DNA of 64,000 nt from Cubamyces lactineus (taxonomy: Eukaryota; Basidiomycota; Agaricomycetes; Polyporales; Polyporaceae). The position numbers and the translations under genes are program-made. How positions within the stretch are numbered: the stretch's first letter is position 1; each line of letters opens with the position of its first letter. Shown one piece after another: positions 55,531 through 64,000 of the stretch. A model generated the notes under the pieces. The model saw only the letters and a list, made by a program, of their open reading frames with translations, searched no databases and was not told where the DNA came from. The stretch covers positions 930,001-994,000 of the forward strand of contig JACDTU010000014.1 of the NCBI GenBank assembly GCA_022376465.1, read 5' to 3'.

Positions 55531-57546
55531 TTATCTTTGGACAGCGCGCGCACGCGGGGGCGGTTGGAGCATCGTGAAGCCATCTAATCCATCAGCGTCC
55601 TCGTCGTCGCTGTACACCGAACTCCGCGTCGCCGATGAGACGTTGCGGCCCAACGCTGATGGTGGTGGTGCCGCTAGGCGCGGGACCTGCAACGTTCCAG
55701 CGCCGGAGCTCGAGTCTCGTACAGGGACGCCGTCGACATCGAAGCTCGGCCTTGCGTTAGGCGAGGCCAACGGGGACGAGGGTAGAGGCGCGAGAGGCGG
55801 TTCACGGAAGCGGTTGAGCCTTAGCGTTGACTGGCTAGCGCTGTGGCTCAGAACGTGACTGTCGCTCCGGCTGAGCGTGGGCGACATCGTCATTGTCGGT
55901 GACCCCTTTGGGCTCAGGCGAGGGCTCATGACCCCCGAGGTGCGGCGCGACTCGCGTCCGGCCATGTACGCGCTGGAGCGCAGCGTCGCAGGCGCGGTCA
56001 TCACGGGCTGCGGGAGCTCGGGGATTTCCTGACCGCCGTAGATAGTCGCCATCTCGAGGATCTGGTCGATCTCCTGCGACGAGACCGACGCGGACGTTTG
56101 GCTGCTAGCCGGACGTCGAAGAACAGAGTCCGGATGCGTCGCGAGGGAGTTGTCGGGGGTGATAGCCAGGTGGGTAAAGTAGGGCGACGTGCCTGGCATG
56201 CGCTCCGTCGAGGGGTCGAACGCAGAAGAACGCATGCCAGGAGAATTACGAGCGGTCGGCGGTACGAGTGTCGAGCCGTTGTTTCCGAGAGCGGTTGCAC
56301 CGAGTGCGTTCTTGGCGTTCAAACTCTCGCGCGCCGAGAGCGAGCCAAGGAGCGAGCCCGTGCCCTGCTCGCCGAACGGATCTTTACCATCAGGCGACGT
56401 CGGCGTCACGAGAACGCTCCCCATTGTGGTGTACGGCGGATTGCGCAGGTAGTCGGTGAGATCCCTGTACTGCGATTCCACAGGTGAGATCGGGCTGGTA
56501 TTGACAGAGGTTACGATGCGAGGCGGAGGAGAGAACCCGCGAGGATCTTGCTTTTCCATGTCCGGCCCAGCTGTCGGGGTGCGTGCCTCGTCCAGCTTGG
56601 TGAATTTCTGCGCGCGGACTTTGCGCCTGTAGATGACATACCACGTCACCATGGCCATCGCAATGAGCGCTACAACGCCGCCGCAAACTGCGATCACGAT
56701 TACTGCGATTCTGTAGAAGGTAAGGCTCGGTCAAGACGGACCCGGGCGAAATGAAAGGGTTTGAGCGATGACGTACTTTGGCGTGACGCGCTCTGAGGAA
56801 GACTTCATTTCCAACGAGGCAGCGTTGTCTAGTGGGTTAGTTGGGATGCAGGCCGTGCTGCTTTCGATGTCGCCAAAGACGGGAAGTAGCGCGGACGTCT
56901 CCTTGTAGCCGCTATCGTCGCTGAACAAGAAGAGCACTTGGTTGTCGCGCTTGGCGTCCATGATGTACGCCGCGAATCCGGAAGAAGTGGCATCTTCGCT
57001 CTGGTTGAGGGGGAACGAGGCTCCTTGAGGAACAAAGCCTCGTATCGAAGGCGCGGATACGCCCTGTGCGGGATCAAACCCCACGGTGAACGACTCACAT
57101 TGCCGGAGCTGACTGTCGACAGTGAATTTGGGTACGAAGGGTGCCGGATCCGTGGGCAGACATGAGGTGTCGTTTGACTGCGAAGGGTCGATGACGAGAA
57201 TGTCGGAGACGAGAGCGGTGCCATGGCCGTCTGCGTCGTCGAGTGAGGCAATAAACTGCGTACCCGCGGGGAAAGGGAGGAAGGTGATCGCCGCGCCCGT
57301 TTGTGCGGTAGAGTTCCAAGCATCCTCGGGGAGAGGGATGAACACCGGCGTGCCATTAATGGGAAGGATGCTAAGAGTCAGAGGAAGCGCGTTGGGAGCC
57401 TTGCCACCAGCGAAGTTAACGGTGAAGTTGCCGCACTGCTTGACCTCGGAGAAGGTTATGGAAGCAAAGCGGGCTGCGGCAGGGACGACGAAGAGAAAAG
57501 AGGATAAGCCAAAGCCGACCAGGGCGGCAAAAGGGGAAGAGAACAT
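55531..57546 (-). CDS. type I single-pass membrane protein, wall-surface type
   Basis: Two exons (57546-56777, 56710-55531) give 649 residues. A signal peptide (FAALVGFGLSSFLFVVPAAA) precedes an extracellular part of about 235 residues that contains two related modules, each starting with a Cys-containing motif (VKQCGNFTVNFAGG near 35 and LRQCESFTVGFDPAQG near 148), which suggests an internal duplication. A membrane helix (IAVIVIAVCGGVVALIAMAMVTWYVIY) is followed by RRKVRAQK and a 370-residue Ser/Pro-rich cytosolic tail with many SP/TP sites and DDEDADGLDGFTMLQPPP near the end. The layout fits a surface receptor or wall sensor, different from the mucin-like pair at 32-38 kb because it has folded modules rather than a Ser/Thr stalk. 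Confidence 0.82.
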
Positions 57547-58792
57547 CGGGGAGCCTGCTCAATGTCGGGCGTGGGTGGCCTGAGGGAGACGTTGAGGGGG
57601 GCAGCCGCGAAAGGAACGGACGCGGTCCAGCTGGTCCTGCTTGGTGCACAGCGAGCGAGCCTACTGGGACATCCAGTCGCAGTGGCGGTGGAGGCTGTGA
57701 CTGACGAAGAGGGGAGAGTACCGAATGGAGAAGGGGGGAGGAGGAGAAGGGAGGGAAGGATTCAGAGGCGCGGGAGGAAGAGCTGAGCTGAGAGGCGGAG
57801 ACGCTGCCGGCGGGTTGCTGGCGCAGTCGGGCTGGGCTGGGCTGATATGATATGCGGCGAAATGTCTAAGCGATGGCAGAAGAGGTCATGATCAGCCTCC
57901 GTTCCTGGTCTACATCCACAACATGGGAACTTGCAGGCTTCAGTGACCGTTGCAGCCAATCTCCAACGACGACCACCAGCCACTGACGTCCGTCGCCGTC
58001 GCCGCAGGAGAGTAGTGCATGGCGATTGCATTCCACATCGCTTTTCCAACGCGCGACGACCATCTGGGTGATTCCATAGATCCATAGCCCGACGCGTTCA
58101 ACGCTCAACCGTCGATAGCGATGGGCCCGGGCCCGTGGGTGGAATGGTTCGGTGGAGGTTGGCGAGGCGCCGTCCTCTGCTCGTCTCTATGGAGATTCGG
58201 ATTTCTGGACGAGCCCTTGATGATTTAATTTTGAACTTTGCCTTGTTCTGCAGGGTGTGAGAGCGAGGCTGTCGGTCCCAGATACCGGTCGGCGGTCTAT
58301 CAAGTCGATGCAAGCGCATACTCAAATGCGGCGAGCCAGATGGAGCTAACGAGGTGACGGCGTTGAATATACTCGCTCCGTCCGGCAATTCAATCGCTCA
58401 GAACAGCCTACTCCCCACTGGCCAATCACATTCTCCAGAACTCATCACATGATCGTGTAAAGTCGCGTCGCGTCGCGTCATGACGCCCTGGATACCGTGG
58501 TGTCCTCTCCTCGCGACTCATCCAGGGCAAGCTACGCCCCTCGGACGATTTTAGTACAAGTCTCCCATGTAAGCGAGAGCGTACTTGAGCGCAGCCTTGA
58601 GGACGTATAAAATCGAGGGAAGAACTCTGCGGTGAAGCCTAGTATCATGCAGTATTATGGGCCGGGGCCATGGTTCATAGACTACGACGCGTGGCAAAGA
58701 GCATCATCGTATAGTAAGTGATAGACTACATCATTGCACCCACAAGCTCGTGGAAATATACAAGAGTTCAGGCTCGGCTATATCAGATTGCA
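57547..58792. other. upstream region of the membrane protein and 3' flank of the dehydrogenase E1-alpha
   Basis: About 1.25 kb with no gene. The first 250 bases are pyrimidine-rich on the minus strand (57690-57790), a likely leader of the type I membrane-protein gene. Confidence 0.45.
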
Positions 58793-60701
58793 TTACTCAA
58801 GCAAATCCTTGCCTTCGCCCTTGTGCTTCTTCAATTCGCTCTTCCATGGCTCCCAGGAGTCGCCGTACTTCTTGACTAGTCTCTTCAGCTCCTCTCTTTG
58901 CTCCTTCTGGTGTTGCCATCGCCCGTCAGCACGTAGAAGATATGTGTGGTGAGATAAGGCACACTCACGATGTTCCAAGGCTCTTCACCGCCATATACTT
59001 CCGTGAACATCTCCTTGAGCTCGGGCTTGGGTAGTGACTCCGCCTTCTTGTACGCTGCCATGACTTCCTGCTTGATCCTCTTCGTCAACGCAGCCTCCTC
59101 ATCCTTGGACCACCAGCCCCGCGATTCCATGAATAACCTGAAGCGCACGATGGGGTTATCTAGTCTTTTGCGGTCCTCCACTTCCTTTCGAGGCCGGTAG
59201 GCGAACGAGTCGTCTGACGTAGAGTGATGTCCAACACTGAAAAAATGGCAGTTGAGCATACGAATGCTCTCAATCATCGAGTTGAACGTGCGTACCGATA
59301 CGTCATTGTCTCGACAAGGACTGCACGGCCCTCTTCGATGCAAAGACGCCTCGCCTCTTTGACAGCAGAGTATACTGCAAGGACATCATTACCATCCACC
59401 CGGATGGTATGGATCCCATAACCGGGGCCCCGCGCGGCGATACCATCGCCGTAATATTGCTCTGACGAAGGTGTCGAGATTGCAAACCCGTTATTCCGCG
59501 CGATGAAAAGAGTAGGCGTAGGGATCGTCGACGCTATCATGGCGCATCAGAGTTCATCTTTGGTCATACACCTAGACCGCGCTCTGGGACATACCGAGAA
59601 GCATGCCAGCGTGGAAGTCGCCCTCAGACGCGGCGCCTTCTCCGAAGTAGACGACGGCGCAGTTCTTCCCGCGCCGCGCGGGGTCGCGCTTCAGCGCGTA
59701 GCCCACACCCGCTGCCTGTGGGATCTGCGTTGCTAGCGGCGACGAGATGGTGTGGTAATGGAGCTCCTTCGATCCGTAGTGCTGCAGGTCGGATTAGGCG
59801 GATCAGGTCAGCGCGCGCGGGGACGTCGGGGAGGCGGCCGGAACTTACGACGGGCATCTGCTTTCCCTTGCCGCAGACGTCGAGGTGAGTGCCGAAGCAT
59901 TGGTTCATGATGTTGTCGTACCCGAAACCGCGCCAGAGTAGCACGCCGGATTCACGATATTGAGCTTGAAGCGCAACTCAGTAAATCACATTGGCCTATA
60001 CGCCGCACATGTGGCTTACCGAGGACCCTTGGACCTGCGTTCGGTGAGCTTTCGGGCAGGAATGACAGGATGCACTCACTCGTCGTCAGGAGCTAATGCT
60101 GCAGCGGATCCAATAATGGCAGCTTCCTCGCCATACTGCGTACTGTATCAAGCCATGCGCAGGACCCCTTTAGAATGGAGACTTACGGCAGTCATCTGCG
60201 CCAATGTGAGTGGGAATACGCATGGTACGGCGCAAGACTTACGTAGAAGACGATGCGACCTTGCCGCTGGAGGTTGTACAGGATGTCATCAAGGATTGGG
60301 AGCTGGACCATATTCTCGTAGCTAAGGACTATGTAAGTACAGCTCCCGGCGCAGCGCGGAGATTGCGCTCACATTCTCCGAGCGAGGGCTTCGTCGATCT
60401 AGGTGAAGAAGAGTTTACATCGAGCTTATTTGAAAGAAGGGCACAGACGCACCTCGGGCACGACGGCGCCCTCGAGGGGTTTCCCTGCGCCGTCAATAAC
60501 ACGATAGGTTGGGATCTGCTTTCCACCTTCCATGACGGAGTTGAAAAAGTGCAGTTTGGAAGTGATGGGCGAGGTCGAAGAGGGTAGATGGCCATGAGCG
60601 TGTCCCGGGCCCGGCATCTGAGGCGTTGTGCCCGCCATGCCTCTGCATCCACGGAGAGTCCTGGGCAGGGCATGGCGAAGGCGGATGGTCCGGAGCATCA
60701 T
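58793..60701 (-). CDS. BCKDHA: branched-chain 2-oxoacid dehydrogenase E1 component, alpha subunit
   Basis: Eleven exons (60701-60453, 60398-60373, 60321-60243, 60195-60187, 60135-60080, 60027-60020, 59964-59849, 59781-59595, 59533-59296, 59236-58969, 58906-58793) give 449 residues. A mitochondrial presequence ([16 protein letters not shown]) starts the protein. The thiamine-diphosphate motif runs [12 protein letters not shown] (about 227-238) to FIARNNG (about 253-259). [17 protein letters not shown] is the phosphorylation loop known from mammalian BCKDHA, where Ser is inactivated by BCKD kinase. It decarboxylates branched-chain 2-oxoacids from Val, Leu and Ile in the mitochondrial matrix, with an E1-beta that is not in this window. 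Exons of 9 bases (ATGACTGCC) and 8 bases (GGTCCTCG) are needed to rebuild the QGRIVFYMTAYGEEA and DDEVLAQYRESG segments. The first exon can start at 60701 or 60698. Confidence 0.95.
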
Positions 60702-61016
60702 GGTGGTAGTGGTGAAGAGAGAGCAGAGGGCGAGTGCATGAGGGTTGGACAGAGGACCTTGCAAGTTCCGGGATCGAAATGCGGGGAAAGAGACGCCTGG
60801 GGCGGCACGTGGACGGATGGGAGTGTCCGGAGTCTCGGGGGCGGTGGCCGGAGTCTGGAGGTGGTACATTTGGGCGCCTGTGCTGGAGTAGTTGGGAGCC
60901 GAAGTGAGCTTGAGCTTGTCCATCGACGGCCTTCATCGATGGACCACTTACTCGTCCTTCTCCCATCCGCACCTCTTTGTTTGGTCTGAACGGAACGGAT
61001 TGTACCATCTCTCATC
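60702..61016. other. divergent promoter, E1-alpha and Fic genes
   Basis: About 315 bases between the two start codons. The E1-alpha frame stays open upstream to 60923 but lacks similarity there, so I take it as leader. Both promoters must share this interval. Confidence 0.5.
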
Positions 61017-62809
61017 ATGTATAACCCCCACCTCGCGCGCTTTGTCAACGGCGAGCGGCCACAGCTTCACCATCTCTCTGTCACGGTGCGCATGCGCTAT
61101 CTGGACGCGCGACTAGTCGCGACTGCCGCTCAACCCGCCTCTTGACCCAGAGTGTTCCCATGGAACTGGGACAAGACGATGCGAAGGAATTCTTAGCATC
61201 CTTCGAGGTTGATCCCTCTGACGATATCAAGTGCGCCGCCGTCGGCCGCCTCTGGGAGTCCCTCCTCGAGAAGTACCCCGGCGTCCCCTTCCTTATGCTC
61301 CGCGTCGCGGATATGCGCTGGTCCCTGAACAGCAAAGTCACCGCGTACGCAATGTACTTGGACGTGCGTAGAACATGTCTGGTGCTGTACACATTGATCC
61401 TAGACGTCAACCACACGCGCACAGCTCCAACGCGTCCTGAAGGACACTGCCTTCTCGTCTTGGCTCCAGAAAGCGCGAATCAAGGTGTTGACTGACGCGG
61501 TGAACACCCGTGCGTGATAACGATATCTATAGACGCGCCACGATCTGAGGCGCTCTTGTATATCCTTCGCAGTGAATACCTACAAGGCCAATACGGGCAT
61601 CTATACCCCATCACAGCGCTGGCGGCCCAATGTGGCTCAGGACAGGTTGCCCGCGAGTTCATGCAAACTCCAGCACGCCGAATATGTCGCTTTCCAGGAA
61701 TCATGGAACAAGCTGAGCTCCTCCGACATCGCGCTCGCCACATACCTGAATTACCACTGTCTCGAGACGAATGCAATCGAGAGCGTGCTCCAGTTCAATG
61801 CCCCGGTTTGGCACATCGCATTTCCGGCTTTGTACGCAGCTGACGACGTGTGTAGGCAACCATTCGATTGTCACAGGAAGGGTTCTTTAGTCATGTCGAG
61901 GTACCCGATTTGAGTCTGACTGCCGGAGGCGTCGTGCGCGATCATGGGCAAGCGCTAGCTATACTGCAAGATACGCGAAAGGTTCATACGTTACACGGTA
62001 GGTTGGAGGCAACATGCTCACTACCACTGCGCAGGCCATGGACGAAATCTACAAACTGCTTGAAGACCCCGCGTTCGAGTTGACGATGGAGACCGTCTGT
62101 CATTTGCATAAGATCCTGATGCGCACAAATCACATCCTCGCCATCCGACAACACGGCAACTCGAAATTGGCCCTCACGCACGTTGGCGTGACCCGGCAGC
62201 ATTGCGCAATCAACGTCAGCGTGGCTGGGAAAGACGTCAAGGTCCAATTCTGTCCTTTCGACTCGGTGGACGTGGAACTCGCCGCATTTTGTTCGCGGTT
62301 CAATGTGGGCGCCTTCCTTGCGTCGAGTATTATATGAGACACTGATAAGGCTCTTCGCTAGGAACTCATGAGGCAAGACGTAGATCCCTTCGCCGCAGCA
62401 GCTTGGATCAGCCACGTCTTCGTTACTATTCATCCATTCGAGGTATTGGGATTGTTACCCACGATAAGGCGGTCACTGATGATGATATCATAGGATGGTA
62501 ATGGGAGGTTGTCGCGACTGCTTGCTTCCATTCCGTTATTGCGCCGAAGGTTACCTCCCTTGACGGTCGCTGTGCCATGGCAAAATAAATACTACCACGC
62601 TCTGAATTGGGTAGGTGCAGCACCATCATTTGTCTGAAGATTGCTCACGGTCACTCACCTAGACTCGGGCGAACGGAGACGGTGACTATGGGATGCTGAT
62701 GAAACTGCTGTTCCAGGCTACGCAGTCTGCATTTGACGAGCTCCATGCCTTGTTGAATCCCAGCGCACCAGCGCCTGTCGTGGATGGCGACGTTCCGATG
62801 GACGATTAG
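61017..62809 (+). CDS. Fic-domain protein (putative AMP/UMP-transferase)
   Basis: Ten exons give 445 residues: 61017-61085, 61151-61363, 61425-61513, 61573-61645, 61674-61847, 61877-61981, 62035-62304, 62362-62442, 62494-62610, 62663-62809. The Fic core is complete: HPFEDGNGR (about 355-363), split by the eighth intron between E and D, with the catalytic His in ITIHPFE and the anion-binding GNGR. A motif TNAIES (about 180-185) resembles the (S/T)xxxE(G/N) inhibitory helix of regulated Fic proteins, so it may be held inactive until relieved. Fic proteins transfer AMP or another nucleotide part to Ser/Thr/Tyr of a target protein; no membrane helix is seen, so it is probably cytosolic, unlike FICD. 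Two introns in this model are only 28 (61646-61673) and 29 (61848-61876) bases; otherwise the frame breaks twice. See findings. Confidence 0.83.
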
Positions 62810-63164
62810 TGTTAGTATCGACTAGGATCTGTACGGCCGGATACGCTGGACTATTTATACCTGTACTCTGCTTGTACATCATCATCAGCGCGAATCATGA
62901 ATACATACCAGGAGTTGCAAGCATTCGTTTGTCCGCCCTTGTCGTTGCAGCTGCAGAAGTGGTGAGGAATTGCGGAGGCGCGGACCGAGAGACCACGTGC
63001 CGCAGATAGATGCGCGTCTCCGTTTTGGGCAATGCTCGGCTGCAGCTTGAAGCTCAAGTTCGTCCTCTCCTCCATCCTCCTCCGACCACCGCTTCCGTCC
63101 GTCTGTGCTCTTCCACCGCGTACTGCTATACTTTTGCAAACTAAGACCCCTGAGATACCTTTAC
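62810..63164. other. intergenic region upstream of Cet1
   Basis: About 355 bases with no gene, CT-rich on + at 63060-63110 just before the Cet1 start, consistent with a housekeeping promoter. Confidence 0.5.
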
Positions 63165-64000
63165 ATGGACGGCCGGAAGCGGCATTCTTCAGACTCTGAA
63201 CACGACGCCGACCGCCCATCCAAGCGCCCCTGCCATTCCGACTCCGTCCCCGCCACCAACCCCTCCTCTGCCACCCACGCGCATTCTCACGGCATGCATT
63301 CGACAGCCGTATCGAACGGAAACGGACACGCGCACGATTCTGGGCAGCACTCGGGCGCGCTCCCGCCACTGTCGCTCTCGATTCTCGGCGTCGAGCCGAT
63401 GGACGAGTTCATCCGCGAGATTGCGGATTTCATCCACTTTCAGATCAGCTCACGCCCGCAGGATCTGAACGGGATTGTGGAGGTCGAGGCGAAGATTGGC
63501 GTGTTGCGCGACCGCGAGACCGGGCAGCGATTGCAGATGCCGGTGCTCGTTGAGACCAGTGCGTACTTCCGCCAGTCGTTCGGGGTTCTTTCACCGACGT
63601 TTGAAGCTCACTTTCGTCCGCGTGTGTGTGCACTATCGTCTGTATAGTCCTGACACCGAACGCCATCGACCTCCGGTTTGAATCCAATATGTCACCAGTA
63701 CGCACGCGCTGCTCCGCCACCCTTTATCCGCCCTCACACGAGCATGCAATCCCTTTTCACCCTCTCTCAGAAACAACATCAGCACTACAACAAGCTGCTG
63801 AACAACCTCAAGACGGCGACTTCGTCTGCACATCCTGCGTCGACCCTTGCGTACCAACACTTGCACCTTATTGACAATTTCTACGCGCCTGAGAGCGGGC
63901 GCGGGGACAAGATCCGCGTGACGCGCAACGAGAAGACGGGCGAAGTCCTCGCGACCGTGCGCAAGATCCGCCTTGCGGACCTGAATATCTACAGCCCCAA
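63165..64000 (+). CDS. CET1: mRNA capping enzyme RNA 5'-triphosphatase (Cet1), partial
   Basis: Three exons are visible (63165-63558, 63648-63697, 63771 to the window end), 224 residues so far; the gene continues beyond 64000. The N-terminal 80 residues are a His/Ser-rich disordered region with KRHSSDSEHDADRPSKRP. The Cet1 fold begins at EPMDEFIREIADFIHF; VEVEAKIGVLRD carries the first ExE metal-binding strand of the triphosphate tunnel, followed by LTPNAIDLRFESNMSP and HYNKLLNNLKTAT, then VTRNEKTGEVLATVRKIRLADLNIYSP. The enzyme removes the gamma phosphate from nascent mRNA 5' ends as the first step of capping, in the nucleus with the guanylyltransferase. Fungal Cet1 enzymes are metal-dependent and unrelated to animal ones. 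ATG at 63165 follows a leader with a stop. Confidence 0.93.

Noticed and set aside
55343..55858. 171-codon plus-strand ORF
   Set aside because: Mostly antisense to the end of the type I membrane-protein gene, with no recognisable protein.
61514..61536. 23-base GT-AG interval in the Fic gene (GTGCGTGATAACGATATCTATAG region)
   Set aside because: A normal 59-base intron (61514-61572) with consistent phases explains the same junction, so no ultra-short intron is needed there.
1..64000. tRNA, rRNA or snRNA genes
   Set aside because: I looked for B-box-like GGTTCGANTCC and for cloverleaf-like arms and found no convincing candidate by eye; a covariance-model search would be decisive.
1..64000. Transposable elements or long terminal repeats
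   Set aside because: No reverse transcriptase, integrase or transposase motifs and no long direct or inverted repeats were seen in the translated frames or between genes.

Overview
This 64 kb window is nuclear DNA of a filamentous basidiomycete, most likely an Agaricomycete (a polypore-like wood or litter fungus is my inference). The evidence is the gene structure: dense protein genes with many short introns, nearly all of about 45-80 bases with GT-AG ends; hydrophobic CT-rich or TATA-type leaders; and fungal families such as the KRE6/SKN1 wall-glucan protein, the Cet1 RNA triphosphatase, a Cps1-type glycosyltransferase, F-box proteins and Ser/Thr-rich membrane proteins. I rebuilt each gene by hand by checking splice-site phase, so most models below are complete from start to stop. 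I saw no transposon, rRNA, tRNA or CRISPR.

Layout. 0.4-9.4 kb: an FAD-dependent tricarballylate-dehydrogenase-like enzyme (+), an F-box protein (-), and a large membrane GT2 glycosyltransferase (+). 9.6-20 kb: a Ulp2/SENP6-7-type SUMO protease (-), a KRE6/SKN1 GH16 protein (-) and a ZIP9-like zinc transporter (-). 20-27 kb: three dispersed copies of a small secreted protein that looks NIS1-like, with a C2-domain protein between copies 1 and 2. 27-32 kb: gene-poor, with one small membrane protein and a frame-broken relative. 32.4-38 kb: two convergent mucin-like single-pass membrane proteins. 39-50 kb: metabolic genes and a transporter, namely a Gfo/Idh/MocA oxidoreductase in 15 exons, a secreted-type agmatinase, a MATE transporter and a GldA-type glycerol dehydrogenase. 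50-54.6 kb: a tandem family of three unrecognised proteins plus a small basic protein. 55.5-57.5 kb: a type I membrane protein. 58.8-64 kb: the E1-alpha subunit of the branched-chain 2-oxoacid dehydrogenase, a Fic-domain protein, and the first part of Cet1, which runs off the window end.

How they work together: there is no biosynthetic cluster. Recurrent themes are cell wall and surface (GT2, KRE6/SKN1, three stalked membrane proteins, secreted proteins), post-translational control (SUMO protease, F-box, Fic) and local gene duplication (NIS1-like trio, 50-54 kb trio, 28/30 kb pair). The unusual features are mostly in RNA processing: four GC-AG introns among about 107 inferred introns, coding exons as short as 8 and 9 bases, and two places in the Fic gene where the reading frame holds only if 28- and 29-base introns are removed.
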